Assembly: GCF_016744175.1 (NCBI RefSeq) | Contig: NZ_JADGEV010000004.1 | Location: forward strand, 1 to 64,000 | Source of the DNA: Neptunomonas sp. | Lineage (GTDB): Bacteria; Pseudomonadota; Gammaproteobacteria; Pseudomonadales; Balneatricaceae | Length of the DNA stretch: 64,000 bases | Direction: 5' to 3' | In this document: in pieces, positions 49,888 through 60,566 of the stretch | How the letters are laid out: each line of letters opens with the position of its first letter | Position numbering within the stretch: position 1 is the first letter of the stretch | The notes under the pieces: generated by a model | The model's database searches: none | Seen by the model: the letters and a program-made list of their open reading frames with translations, nothing else | Told to the model about the DNA's origin: nothing | Made by a program: the position numbers and the translations under genes

Positions 49888-51024
49888 ATGGATGAATATA
49901 AGAGTATTGGTGGATATGTATCTACTAACAGACATAGATTTGAAAACTATCCCTTCCAATTTCTTTGGGTTTTCTTATCCGGAAAAGAAATTATAAATCG
50001 TAAGCGTTTTTTTAAGCCCAGCAGTATTACACACTTGTGGACAGCTTTTATTTATTTGGCAGTGGGCGCTATAGGTGTTGCAGTGTTTTTAGAATCAAAA
50101 AATATTGTATATTTACTATTATCTCAACTATTTATTGTTGGTGGTTCTCGGTACATGATCACTACAAATATGCATATGATGTCTCATGGTGTCTTTTTCA
50201 ATAAAAAAAAAATAGACTTTATTTTTTGTGAAGTACTCACGACCGTTTTTTTTGTACAAAGTTGTCAAAATTATCGAGCAGATCATCTCAACCACCATGG
50301 GAAAAGTTTTGGTTCTACCGAGGATGGTGATGCTCAACAAGTGGTTGATCTAGGGTTTGTCTCCGGGAAAAGCAAAGCTCAACTTTGGCTCCATCTTCTG
50401 GTCTTGTGTGTAAGCCCATTGTTCCATTTTCAATCCCTCAAGAGTCGCTTTATTGATAACTTTTGGCTTTGTAGTAACACTCGAAAAGTAATGAGTGTCT
50501 CGTGGCTTCTGATACTAGGAATAGGTGCTGACTATATTGGTTTTGAGTGGTTATTTTGGGCCTACCTATTCCCCGTGCTTTTCTTATGCCAAATTGCGAC
50601 TTTACTCCAATTAATATGTGAACATATTTGGATCTCAACGACACTTACGCCCAAGCAATGTCATGTTCAATTAACGAACGGCCGATATTGCGGCACTGAA
50701 TTCCCTTCTACTAAATCATGGACCCCGTTGTTCTTATTTGATTGTTGTATATGGTTACTGCGTAATATATTAATTGAGTTGCCTATCAGAATAGCCGTGT
50801 TTCAGGGTACTGTGCCGTCTCATGATTGGCATCATCAGTTTTGTGGAAGCAGGAAATGGCCCGACAGTGCCATGCTCCGAGAAGAGCATATTCAAAAGCA
50901 GTTAGCTGAAAAAGGGGTGTCAACATATACGGAAATATGGGGAACGATTGAGATTATTGATAATGTCTTTACGCATATCAGCCAGTCCATTGCATACCCT
51001 GAAAAACCTTGCGGTATCAATTAA
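49888..51024 (+). CDS. fatty acid desaturase family membrane protein
   Basis: His motifs HMMSH, HLNHH, HDWHHQ with four TM-like segments. Confidence 0.75.
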   Translation: MDEYKSIGGYVSTNRHRFENYPFQFLWVFLSGKEIINRKRFFKPSSITHLWTAFIYLAVGAIGVAVFLESKNIVYLLLSQLFIVGGSRYMITTNMHMMSHGVFFNKKKIDFIFCEVLTTVFFVQSCQNYRADHLNHHGKSFGSTEDGDAQQVVDLGFVSGKSKAQLWLHLLVLCVSPLFHFQSLKSRFIDNFWLCSNTRKVMSVSWLLILGIGADYIGFEWLFWAYLFPVLFLCQIATLLQLICEHIWISTTLTPKQCHVQLTNGRYCGTEFPSTKSWTPLFLFDCCIWLLRNILIELPIRIAVFQGTVPSHDWHHQFCGSRKWPDSAMLREEHIQKQLAEKGVSTYTEIWGTIEIIDNVFTHISQSIAYPEKPCGIN

Positions 51025-51138
51025 TGGCGATTTTGTTTTATTCTAAGTAAGGCTCGGATTATTTAATCAGGTTAACTGTTTTACCTTGTCGATAATGTAT
51101 ATATGAGTATTCTCATTAAGAATAAAAATGGAGACTTC

Positions 51139-51663
51139 ATGAAAGTATTAGCATTTGCAGCCAGCAGCAGTACAACATCAATCAACAAACGATTAGTCAC
51201 GTATGCGACTACCTTGATGGCATCTGCAGAGATAGAAATCTTGGATCTGAACGACTATGAGCTTCCATTGTTTAGTGAAGATAAAGAGAAAGTGTTGGGA
51301 AAGCCTAAATTAGCCCAAGATTTTTTAGATAGCATAGCTGCTAGTGATGCGCTTATTGTATCTTTTGCTGAACATAACGGATCATATAGCGCTGCCTATA
51401 AAAATTTATTTGATTGGTGCTCTAGAATCAATCCAAAAGTATTTCAAAATAAACCTATGGTGCTTTTATCGACCTCACCTGGTGCGCGTGGTGGGGCCGG
51501 TGTTTTAGCGTTGGCTGAGAACTCTGCACCTTTTTTTTCCGGTGATGTGAAAGCCAGTTATTCATTACCTAGCTTTTATGAAAATTTTGATCTTGAGGGC
51601 TCATGCGTGAATAACGAAGATATAAAAGTACTGATGCAATCTGCTATAGATAAGCTTAAATAA
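51139..51663 (+). CDS. NADPH-dependent FMN reductase family protein
   Basis: Flavodoxin-like: AASSSTTSINKRL...SFAEHNGSYSAAYKNLFDW...LLSTSPGARGG. Start taken at the internal ATG at 51139. Confidence 0.88.
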   Translation: MKVLAFAASSSTTSINKRLVTYATTLMASAEIEILDLNDYELPLFSEDKEKVLGKPKLAQDFLDSIAASDALIVSFAEHNGSYSAAYKNLFDWCSRINPKVFQNKPMVLLSTSPGARGGAGVLALAENSAPFFSGDVKASYSLPSFYENFDLEGSCVNNEDIKVLMQSAIDKLK

Positions 51664-51853
51664 CAGCCAAATAAGATTGACATAAAATTCACATGGAAAT
51701 CATTCGTTCAGTATTTATGCTGTTGCATAATCAGTGAAAGGGAAGGTTTTGTAACAACATTTGTAACATCGTAAGCAAACTGTTGTCCGAGTCTTTATAT
51801 TGATATCGCTGTAATGGCGGTATCTCACCGGAAACTTTGAAGAGAGATGTTAC

Positions 51854-52447
51854 ATGAAGAACAATCTTATGTTACTTGCTGTTGTGACGGGTTTACTTTC
51901 ATATGGGGCACATGTAAATGCAGATAAAACTGTACTAGCAGGTGGTTGTTTTTGGTGTATGGAATCAGATTTTGAGAAGCTAGAAGGTGTGACCGATGTT
52001 GTTTCTGGCTTCACTGGTGGGACGCTAAAATACCCAACGTATAATGGTAATCATAAAGGACATTATGAAGCTGTTGAAATCACTTACGATCCTAAAAAGG
52101 TTAGCTATAAAGAGTTATTGGCACATTATTGGGTAAATATTGATCCATTCGACTCACGAGGGCAGTTTTGCGATAAAGGGTTTAGTTATTTGAGCGCTAT
52201 ATTTGTGGCAGATGGTAAAGAACGAGCATTGGCTGAGGCATCAAGAGAAGAAGTCGTTGCACAATTTCCCAATCAAAAAGTAGTAACCCCCATTCTTGCG
52301 GCATCCACCTTTTACCCAATTCAAGGGAGAGAGAGCTATCACCAAGATTACTACAAAAACAATCCGCTACGATATAAAGCGTATCGTTGGAATTGCGGCC
52401 GTGATCAGCGTTTAAAGACAATTTGGGGTGATAAAGCAACGCATTAA
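51854..52447 (+). CDS. msrA: peptide-methionine (S)-S-oxide reductase, exported form
   Basis: AGGCFWCMESDFEKLEGV...FTGGTLKYPTY; N-terminal signal peptide. Confidence 0.93.
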   Translation: MKNNLMLLAVVTGLLSYGAHVNADKTVLAGGCFWCMESDFEKLEGVTDVVSGFTGGTLKYPTYNGNHKGHYEAVEITYDPKKVSYKELLAHYWVNIDPFDSRGQFCDKGFSYLSAIFVADGKERALAEASREEVVAQFPNQKVVTPILAASTFYPIQGRESYHQDYYKNNPLRYKAYRWNCGRDQRLKTIWGDKATH

Positions 52448-52462
52448 GAAGGAGCAAAGCTT

Positions 52463-52861
52463 GTGACAATGAAAGGAAGCTGTTTGTGCAAGGCGGTAGT
52501 TTACGAAGTTGATTCGCTGGATATGCCGATAAGCCATTGTCATTGTTCTACGTGTCAAAAAGCGCATGCTGCCGCGTTTGTAGCCACAGCCGGTGTAATG
52601 AGGGAGCATTTTAGATGGAGTAAAGGAGAAGAGGTTAGAGCCTTTTTTGAGTCATCTAAAGGGAAATACCGGCATTTCTGTTCTCAGTGTGGCTCACATC
52701 TTATGGCTGAACGCGAAGGTGCACCTCATGTGATTCTTCGTGTGGCAACATTAGATAATGATCCTGGCGTAAAACCGCAGTCCCATATTTGGCAATCGCA
52801 TGATAAATCATGGCTGGAATATAAAGATGTTCCAGCCTATGAAGAATGGCAAACGGATTAG
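52463..52861 (+). CDS. GFA family (glutathione-dependent formaldehyde-activating-like) protein
   Basis: GSCLC...CHCSTCQKAHAAAF...FCSQCGSHL zinc-binding pattern. Confidence 0.9.
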   Translation: MTMKGSCLCKAVVYEVDSLDMPISHCHCSTCQKAHAAAFVATAGVMREHFRWSKGEEVRAFFESSKGKYRHFCSQCGSHLMAEREGAPHVILRVATLDNDPGVKPQSHIWQSHDKSWLEYKDVPAYEEWQTD

Positions 52862-52890
52862 ATGAGTGCTTGCTACCGTTGAGTTTATCG

Positions 52891-53751
52891 TTAATCCGTT
52901 AGTGTATTGTTTTGATAATCTTCAATCGCTTGATCCACTTCTTTCATGGTGTTCATCACGAATGGACCATACTGCGCGATAGGTTCGCCTATCGCTTTAC
53001 CCGCTATTAACAGCAATCGTGCCTCAACTTCTGGTGCGTGAATAGTCACGCTGTCTCCTGACCCTAAAACGGCTGCGTTGTTATGACTGAGCGCTTGTTT
53101 GTTGATTTCTGCTTGTCCTTCAAACAGATAAATGAAGGCACTTAAGCTGCTGCTAACAGGTAGGCTAAGGTGCTCACCTTTTGGTATTTGAATATCAAGG
53201 TAGATAGCTTGTGTGCTGCCTGCAGCAATAGGCCCGGTAGCAAGCTTATCTTCTAACTGATATTCACCCGCAATGACTTTAATGGTGCAACCATTACCAA
53301 GTGTTATGACCGGGACTTCTTCGGGTTCTATATTCTGATAAGCGGCCGGCTTCATTTTTTCGCTAGCCGGTAAGTTAATCCATAATTGAAAGCCACGCAT
53401 TAAGCCTTCTGTCATCTGAGGGCGCTCCTCGTGAATAACGCCTCGTCCAGCTGTCATCCATTGCACACCACCTGCACGTAAGTCTCCTTCATTGCCCATA
53501 TGGTCTCTATGGATCATGTGTCCATCTAGCATATAGGTGACGGTTTCAAAGCCTCGGTGGGGGTGAGGAGGGAAACCTGCAATGTAGTCATCAGGGTTAG
53601 TTGAAGAAAAAGCATCAAGCATCAAAAAAGGATCAATACGCGATGCTGAGTTTTTACCTACACTACGCTTAAGTTTTACACCTGCACCATCTTGGCTATC
53701 TACGGCCGCAACGATACGAGTAATCGTTCTTTGTTGTGTTGAGGTGCTCAT
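52891..53751 (-). CDS. pirin family protein
   Basis: FPPHPHRGFETVTYMLDG...GGVQWMTAGRGVIHEERP. Confidence 0.93.
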   Translation of the reverse strand: MSTSTQQRTITRIVAAVDSQDGAGVKLKRSVGKNSASRIDPFLMLDAFSSTNPDDYIAGFPPHPHRGFETVTYMLDGHMIHRDHMGNEGDLRAGGVQWMTAGRGVIHEERPQMTEGLMRGFQLWINLPASEKMKPAAYQNIEPEEVPVITLGNGCTIKVIAGEYQLEDKLATGPIAAGSTQAIYLDIQIPKGEHLSLPVSSSLSAFIYLFEGQAEINKQALSHNNAAVLGSGDSVTIHAPEVEARLLLIAGKAIGEPIAQYGPFVMNTMKEVDQAIEDYQNNTLTD

Positions 53752-54740
53752 AGAGTATCCCTCCCATGGGGTGCGTTTAGGTCAAATTCTGGTCCAACAG
53801 GAATGATGCCTGTCGGATTAATCATTTTGTGGCTGGTGAAGTAGTGCTGTTTGATATGGTCAAAGTTGACGGTTTCTGCAATGCCATTTATTTGATAAAT
53901 ATCTCTTACGTATCCAGAGAGTGCTGGGTAGTCGGCAATGCGCTTACGGTCGCATTTAAAATGGCTGACATAGACAGGATCAAATCGTATGAGCGTTGTA
54001 AATAAACGTATGTCTGCTTCTGTTAGCTGGTTGCCTAATAAATATCGTTGTGTGCTAAGACGCTCCTCTAAATCATCAAGAGCCGCAAATAACAGGGTTA
54101 CTGCTTTATCGTATGCGTGTTGGCTTGTGGCAAATCCGGCCCGATAAACGCCGTTGTTAACGGTGTCATATATCCAGCTGTTTAGCTGATCAATTTCAGG
54201 GCGAAGGGCTGAAGGGTAATAGTCTGTCTGTGTTGCGCCCAAGTCATTAAAAGCACTGTTGAACATACGTATTATTTCTGATGACTCATTATTAACGATA
54301 CGCTGCTGTTGCTTATCCCAGAGAACAGGGACCGTTACTCGGCCGCTATAATTAGGTTGCTCATGGGTATAAAGCTGATAAAGATAATCAGATGAGAGTT
54401 GTGAGTCTCCTATTGTTGTCGATGTGTCATTAGAAAAGGTCCAGCCGTTGTGTTGCATTAACGGATGAACAATGTCGACGCTAATGATATTTTCTAATCC
54501 TTTTAATGCACGCATAATTAATGTGCGGTGTGCCCAAGGACATGCCAAAGAAACATACAAATGATAACGTCCTGCTTCTGCTATAAAAGGAGCGTCCGCA
54601 TTTGCATTATCTGTATTTGTTCCCTGGTTTTGCTTGGTAATCCAATCTCGGAACTGCGACTCATGGCGAATAAACTCACCATCATTCGTTTTAGTGTCAT
54701 ACCATTGATCGTGCCATTCACCATTAATTAACAGTCCCAT
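53748..54740 (-). CDS. glutathionyl-hydroquinone reductase/GST-like (YqjG/PcpF type)
   Basis: SLACPWAHRTLIMRALKGL...NNESSEIIRMFNSAF pattern; overlaps the pirin gene. Confidence 0.88.
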   Translation of the reverse strand: MGLLINGEWHDQWYDTKTNDGEFIRHESQFRDWITKQNQGTNTDNANADAPFIAEAGRYHLYVSLACPWAHRTLIMRALKGLENIISVDIVHPLMQHNGWTFSNDTSTTIGDSQLSSDYLYQLYTHEQPNYSGRVTVPVLWDKQQQRIVNNESSEIIRMFNSAFNDLGATQTDYYPSALRPEIDQLNSWIYDTVNNGVYRAGFATSQHAYDKAVTLLFAALDDLEERLSTQRYLLGNQLTEADIRLFTTLIRFDPVYVSHFKCDRKRIADYPALSGYVRDIYQINGIAETVNFDHIKQHYFTSHKMINPTGIIPVGPEFDLNAPHGRDTL

Positions 54741-54780
54741 CAGATTACTCCCGGCTACTTCTTGTTAAGTTTTACGCTGT

Positions 54781-55380
54781 TTAATTAACAGCGGCAGTAA
54801 TTTGAGTTTTAGCGGCTGCTAAGGATGTCTCAGCAACGGAGCCCATATTAAGGCCTTCTGCATAGATGGTATCGATACTGCTGAGGCCGATAAAATTAAG
54901 AAATTGCGTCATAAACGGGACCTGAAAATCTATCCCCGAATCACGATACATGCCACCACGCGTTGCAAACAGATAAACAGGTTTATCTTCCAATAAGCCA
55001 ACTGGGCCAGTATCAGTGTATTTAAACGTGATCCCAGCGCGTGCAATGTGATCCAGATAAGCTTTCATCTGCGATGGAATGCCGAAATTGTACATAGGCA
55101 CACCGATGACGATTAAGTCGGCTTCACAGATTTCATTTATCAAAGCATCAGAATGATCGGTTATGACTTGTTGCGCTGTAGTTCTCTCCGCTTCAGGTGT
55201 CATGAAAGCCGTTAGGATAGAGGCATCAAGATGAGAAGTGCTATTGCTAATGACATCACGCACAACCACTTGGCCATCGGTCTGTTTGTTCTGCCATTGT
55301 TCGATAAACTCAGTTGCTAGCAGGTTAGATTTTCCATCGTCACCAAAAAGGCTGCTCTTGATATGTAGTAGTGTTGTCAT
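54781..55380 (-). CDS. azoR: FMN-dependent NADH-azoreductase
   Basis: IVIGVPMYNFGIPSQMKAYLDHIARAGITFKYT, LFATRGGMY. Confidence 0.9.
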   Translation of the reverse strand: MTTLLHIKSSLFGDDGKSNLLATEFIEQWQNKQTDGQVVVRDVISNSTSHLDASILTAFMTPEAERTTAQQVITDHSDALINEICEADLIVIGVPMYNFGIPSQMKAYLDHIARAGITFKYTDTGPVGLLEDKPVYLFATRGGMYRDSGIDFQVPFMTQFLNFIGLSSIDTIYAEGLNMGSVAETSLAAAKTQITAAVN

Positions 55381-55506
55381 CTGGGTGTTCCTATTTATTG
55401 ATATCTGAAAAATGTTTTGTTTGATGGGATTGATTTTATATTCATTAAAAAGATTATAAACGGGTATAATTAGTGCATTATTATCTGAAAATTAGATGTG
55501 AATAGA

Positions 55507-56418
55507 ATGAATACACTCGTTACCTTAGAGCAGTGGCAAGCGTTAGTGGCCGTCGTAGATAGTGGTGGTTATGCGTCGGCAGCGGAGTCCATGGATAAAA
55601 GCCAGTCATCAATCAGTTACGCTATTCAGAAGCTTGAAACTAGTTTGAGCATTCAAGCATTTAAGATAGAAGGGCGTAAAGCGGTATTAACGCCCGCCGG
55701 AAGAACGTTATATAGGCGTGCCAAAGTGCTGCTAGAAGAAGCACAGCAAATGGAGTCTATGGCTCAGCAGTTTTCATCGGGCATAGAGGCTGAAATAAAA
55801 ATAGTAGTTGATACCTTATTTCCTGAGTGGGTTTTGCTGGACGCAATACAAGACTTCGTGAGTGATCATCCGATGACAAGGATTGAGCTAAAAGAAACGG
55901 TCTTAAGCGGGGCTGACGAGGCTTTAATTAATAAAGAAGCGGATATTGTTATTTGTGGCTATGTGCCTCCAGGCTTTTTAGGAGACCCGCTAATGCAAGT
56001 GACCTTTCGTGCAGTTGCAGCTCCCAACCATCCTTTACATCAGTTAAACCGCACTTTAGATTATCAGGATTTGCGCTTGCATAGGCAGCTAGTTGTAAAG
56101 GATTCAGGTAGTCGTGGAACCGATTCTGGTTGGTTGGGGGCGCAACAACGCTTGACGCTCAGCCATATAGGTACTTCTATACGCAGTGCTGTGATGGGGT
56201 TGGGTTATGCTTGGTTTCCTGCTTTAAAAATCAAAAGTGAGTTAGATAGTGGGCAATTAAAGGCATTGCCTTTAGCTTCAGGTTCAGAGCGCTTGATTGA
56301 ACTCTACCTTATATATCGTGAAGGTAGTTATGCTGGGCCTGCTACTATGCAACTGGGTAGTTTGATTAATAAAAAAGTAAAAAAAGCATATGCATCTCCA
56401 AACTCGTCTATACATTAA
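55507..56418 (+). CDS. LysR family transcriptional regulator (divergent from azoR)
   Basis: N-terminal wHTH GGYASAAESMDKSQSSISYAIQKLE; start codon choice uncertain. Confidence 0.88.
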   Translation: MNTLVTLEQWQALVAVVDSGGYASAAESMDKSQSSISYAIQKLETSLSIQAFKIEGRKAVLTPAGRTLYRRAKVLLEEAQQMESMAQQFSSGIEAEIKIVVDTLFPEWVLLDAIQDFVSDHPMTRIELKETVLSGADEALINKEADIVICGYVPPGFLGDPLMQVTFRAVAAPNHPLHQLNRTLDYQDLRLHRQLVVKDSGSRGTDSGWLGAQQRLTLSHIGTSIRSAVMGLGYAWFPALKIKSELDSGQLKALPLASGSERLIELYLIYREGSYAGPATMQLGSLINKKVKKAYASPNSSIH

Positions 56419-56426
56419 GGTTTGAT

Positions 56427-56990
56427 ATGTCGTCAGTACGTGAAAAATGGAATCGTCGTTATGCTGAAAAAACCGGAGCACTAGCATCTGTACCTGCAGC
56501 AATAACACAAGGGTGGCAGCAGCTAAAACCTGGTTCAGTATTGGATTTGGCGTCAGGTGATGGAGGTTCTTCTTTATTTCTGGCGCGGCAGGGCTTTGCA
56601 GTTACCGCTGTAGATATCGCTGAGGAGGGACTAAAACGGTTAGCACTTAGTGCGAAAGAGCATCAGTTATCGATTCGCACGTTGCAATGTGATCTGGATG
56701 ATGTGCGGGCATTAAAACAAATAGGCCGGTATGATAACATCGTAATTAACCGTTTTAGACCGTCCGCGATGTTGTTTTCTTGCTTGCCTGACTTACTTAC
56801 CCTTCAAGGTAAGTTAATGCTCAATAGTTTTAATATGCAACAGCATCAAGAAAAAGGTTTTTCAGAGCGATTTTGTTTAGTACCAGGTGAATATCTTGAA
56901 GTGACATCCAATTTTCGTGTTGAATATTACCGTTCACTAGAGCGCGGTGGTGATTTTATGGATGAGTATTTATTCATACGTGTGGATTAG
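56427..56990 (+). CDS. class I SAM-dependent methyltransferase
   Basis: SVLDLASGDGGSSLFLARQGFAVTAVDIAEEGL SAM motif I/II. Confidence 0.85.
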   Translation: MSSVREKWNRRYAEKTGALASVPAAITQGWQQLKPGSVLDLASGDGGSSLFLARQGFAVTAVDIAEEGLKRLALSAKEHQLSIRTLQCDLDDVRALKQIGRYDNIVINRFRPSAMLFSCLPDLLTLQGKLMLNSFNMQQHQEKGFSERFCLVPGEYLEVTSNFRVEYYRSLERGGDFMDEYLFIRVD

Positions 56991-57138
56991 TGCCCTAGGT
57001 GTGCTTCTTGTATCAAATAAGTGAAATTACTTGTCGCAAAGCAGTACTTATAAATCAGCGTAAAATCCTTAAATCTGCTATTATGTGCGCCATTTTGGTC
57101 ATCTTTACTTTGAAACAGACCACGCACAGGACAACACA

Positions 57139-58521
57139 TTGAGCTCTTTAGATTTTTCGACCCTAAAATTAAAACCTGCACTACTTCAAAACTTGGATTC
57201 CATTGGTTATACATCAATGACACCCATACAAGAGCAAAGCTTGCCGCATATTTTGGTAGGCAAGGATGTTATTGCTCAGGGGAAAACAGGTTCAGGTAAA
57301 ACCGCTGCTTTTGTTTTAGGGATGCTAGAAAAGCTAAATGTGAAGCGCTTTAGAATTCAGGCGTTGGTGCTTTGCCCTACACGTGAGTTAGCTGATCAAG
57401 TGGCTAAAGAAGTGCGCACACTGGCGCGTACTATCCATAATATCAAAGTGCTCACACTGTGTGGTGGTACTCCTTTAGGCCCGCAGATCGGTTCGCTAGA
57501 GCATGGCGCACATATTATTGTGGGCACACCCGGGCGTATTGAAGACCATATCAATCGTAAAACACTTAATCTTGAGCATGTCGAAACACTGGTACTGGAT
57601 GAAGCTGACCGCATGCTTGATATGGGATTTCAAGATGCGCTGGATGCTGTTATTGATCAGATTCCTTTGGATCGCCAGACTTTATTGTTTAGTGCAACAT
57701 TCCCGAAAAAAATTGAATCGATTGCCAAGCGTATTATGACAGAACCTGAAATGGTTCAAGTAACATCTACTCATGATGACTCAAGTATTCAGCAGCATCT
57801 TTTTAAGGTAAAAGACGATGCTGAGCGTATGGTTGCTTTGCGGTTGCTCTTGTTGAAAAACCGTCCTGAATCGACTGTAGTATTTTGTAATACGCGTATT
57901 GAGACACAGGAAGTTGCAAATGAGCTCTGTAATTACGGGTTCAGCGCTGTTGCGCTTCATGGTGATTTAGAGCAGCGAGATCGTGACCAAACACTCGTTC
58001 GATTTTCCAACAAAAGTGTTTCGATATTGGTTGCCACAGATGTTGCATCACGAGGCTTGGATATTGAAGCACTTGATGCTGTTATTAATTACCAAATCGC
58101 GCGTGATATAGAGGTCTATGTCCACAGGATCGGCCGTACTGGCCGTGCTGGCCGTAAGGGCTTAGCCTGTACGTTATTTAGTGATAACGAAACCCACAGG
58201 GTTGCGCGTTTAGAAGATTACATAGGTCAGCGCATTACAGTTGAGTCTTTACCTGCAGATAGTGCATTGGATAAACCTGTCTTTAAACCAGAAATGTCGA
58301 CCATACAGATTGATGGTGGTAAAAAGCAAAAAATTAGAGCGGGCGATATTCTTGGTGCGCTTACCGGTGAAAATGGTATTGATGGCAAGCAAGTTGGTAA
58401 AATCCAGATTATGGATAATAAATCTTATGTTGCGGTGAAGCAGGATATTGCTAAAGCGGCACTGAAAAAGATCAGTGAAGGAAAAATGAAGGGTCGCTCA
58501 TACCGCGCTAGACGCCTCTAA
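57139..58521 (+). CDS. dbpA: DEAD-box RNA helicase DbpA
   Basis: AQGKTGSGKTAAF, VLDEADRMLD, SATFP, HRIGRTGRAG and a C-terminal RNA-binding domain. The start codon is uncertain (TTG at 57139 or an upstream ATG at 57085). Confidence 0.88.
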   Translation: MSSLDFSTLKLKPALLQNLDSIGYTSMTPIQEQSLPHILVGKDVIAQGKTGSGKTAAFVLGMLEKLNVKRFRIQALVLCPTRELADQVAKEVRTLARTIHNIKVLTLCGGTPLGPQIGSLEHGAHIIVGTPGRIEDHINRKTLNLEHVETLVLDEADRMLDMGFQDALDAVIDQIPLDRQTLLFSATFPKKIESIAKRIMTEPEMVQVTSTHDDSSIQQHLFKVKDDAERMVALRLLLLKNRPESTVVFCNTRIETQEVANELCNYGFSAVALHGDLEQRDRDQTLVRFSNKSVSILVATDVASRGLDIEALDAVINYQIARDIEVYVHRIGRTGRAGRKGLACTLFSDNETHRVARLEDYIGQRITVESLPADSALDKPVFKPEMSTIQIDGGKKQKIRAGDILGALTGENGIDGKQVGKIQIMDNKSYVAVKQDIAKAALKKISEGKMKGRSYRARRL

Positions 58522-58719
58522 GTGCAGTGAGCCTGCAGCCTAACTGCAGAAAGCTAATGAACTAAAGTTAATTTTCTTTATCTAATGCGAACAGCAAATT
58601 GAGAGTAGTCGAGCATAATTACCCTTAATCTGCAGTACATATCTAACAGATAATTCTGATAGCTTTGCTAAAAAGTTGTTAATGTTAGCGATGTTGAATG
58701 TTTGTAAATAAAGGAAATT

Positions 58720-59925
58720 ATGCCGAATTATCCAGATTTATCGACGCATGGTTCATCTTTATCTAGTTTTTTTAAATTAGAATCAGCAGGTGGCATCACC
58801 TTGATGCTAGCTGCTGTATTCGCCATGATATTAGCTAACAGCCCCTACCAAAACTATTACGATCTTTTAAAATCGACCCCTGTTGAAGTTCGAGTCGGCA
58901 CTTTGCATATAGCAAAACCATTACTCTTATGGATTAATGATGGCCTAATGGCCATTTTCTTTTTTCTGGTTGGGCTAGAGCTCAAGCGCGAGTTGATTGA
59001 GGGCGAACTAGCAGATAAGCGCAATATCATATTGCCAGGCATTGGTGCGATTGGAGGGATGGCCGCTCCTGCCCTTATTTATACTTTTTTTAATCTTGGC
59101 GATACAACTGCTATGAAAGGCTGGGCTATTCCCGCAGCAACAGATATCGCGTTTGCACTCGGTATTTTAATGTTACTGGGTTCTCGGGTACCGATTAGCA
59201 TTAAAATGTTCCTTACGTCATTAGCAATTTTTGATGATATGGGGGCCATTCTAATCATTGCTGTTTTTTATACTGAAAATATTTCAGTCACAGCGCTATT
59301 GATCGTCGCTGCGTGTTTGCCGTTATTAGTTGTTTTTAACAAGAAGGGTGTTGAATCCAAAACTGCTTATATCTTGATTGGTATCATTATGTGGGTAGCC
59401 ATGCTGAAATCAGGAATTCACGCGACGCTAGCTGGCGTTATTGTTGCAATGTTTGTTCCTATGAAATCCCGCCCTGATAGTGACTATTCACCCTTAAAAA
59501 GTATGGAGCATGATTTACACTTTGCCGTCGCTTTTTTTATCTTACCTATCTTTGCATTTGCTAATGCAGGTATCAGTTTTACTGCTATCGGTTTGGCGCA
59601 AGTATTACACTCTGTTTCGCTTGGGATAGCGTTGGGTTTATTTCTCGGCAAACAGGTGGGTGTATTCGGGCTTTGTTGGTTAGCTATCCGGCTTAACTGG
59701 ACACGTTTACCCAATGGTATGTCGTGGGGTGGTTTGTATGGAACCGCCGCTCTTTGTGGTGTCGGTTTTACAATGAGCCTGTTTATCGGTTCACTCGCAT
59801 TTGATGAAACAATAATGAATCAGTTGTTTGATCAACGTATAGGCACCCTTCTCGGATCTATTGTTTCGGGTATTCTTGGTTTTACAGTTCTTCACCACTA
59901 TCTGCCAGTAAAGAATAACGCATAA
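58720..59925 (+). CDS. nhaA: Na+/H+ antiporter NhaA
   Basis: FLVGLELKRELIEGEL, AATDIAFALGIL, SLAIFDDMGAILIIAVFY (conserved DD). Confidence 0.95.
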   Translation: MPNYPDLSTHGSSLSSFFKLESAGGITLMLAAVFAMILANSPYQNYYDLLKSTPVEVRVGTLHIAKPLLLWINDGLMAIFFFLVGLELKRELIEGELADKRNIILPGIGAIGGMAAPALIYTFFNLGDTTAMKGWAIPAATDIAFALGILMLLGSRVPISIKMFLTSLAIFDDMGAILIIAVFYTENISVTALLIVAACLPLLVVFNKKGVESKTAYILIGIIMWVAMLKSGIHATLAGVIVAMFVPMKSRPDSDYSPLKSMEHDLHFAVAFFILPIFAFANAGISFTAIGLAQVLHSVSLGIALGLFLGKQVGVFGLCWLAIRLNWTRLPNGMSWGGLYGTAALCGVGFTMSLFIGSLAFDETIMNQLFDQRIGTLLGSIVSGILGFTVLHHYLPVKNNA

Positions 59926-60083
59926 TTTTAATAAATTTTATGTAGATTTACATGAGACTCATATCGATAGAGTGGGCATGTTTACGTTTACAGTAATAAA
60001 AATTCATCATTTGCATCCAAAAGCATCCTTTCTTTCGTTTCTATATTAAAGACATACATTTTTATAAACGAAGGAGCTAAAAA

Positions 60084-60512
60084 ATGAATAAACAAAAAGT
60101 TGCTGGCGCGATAGTTATATCAATGAGCTTGTTGAATGTAGGATGTGTTAACGCTTATCAAAGTAGTTACGAAAACGAAGGATACTCTTCTTCTAAAGTA
60201 GGTGTTGTTACACAGCAAACAGTTGCTGGCAGTATACTGGCAAATACAAAAGGAATGACTTTGTATACCTTTGATAAAGATGTTCAGGGTATTTCAAAAT
60301 GCTACGGACCGTGTGAGCAAAAATGGCCACCTTTGCAAAGTAAGACTGAGGTTAATGAAATGGGTTTCTCAACGGTATTGCGCAAGGACGGGTCATTACA
60401 CGTACGTTATAAAAACCAGCCTCTTTATCTTTGGGTTGGCGATAAGAAACCAGGAGATACTACCGGCGATGGTATAAAAGGTGTTTGGCATATTGTGCCT
60501 GCAGTACAGTAG
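60084..60512 (+). CDS. secreted-repeat lipoprotein (COG4315-like)
   Basis: GMTLYTFDKDVQGISKCYGPCEQKWPPL...VRYKNQPLYLWVGDKKPGDTTGDGIKGVWHIV. Confidence 0.82.
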   Translation: MNKQKVAGAIVISMSLLNVGCVNAYQSSYENEGYSSSKVGVVTQQTVAGSILANTKGMTLYTFDKDVQGISKCYGPCEQKWPPLQSKTEVNEMGFSTVLRKDGSLHVRYKNQPLYLWVGDKKPGDTTGDGIKGVWHIVPAVQ

Positions 60513-60566
60513 TTTTAAAGGCGAGTGAGATTCATCATTCGCCATTTCTAATGAAAAGGGAACAAT

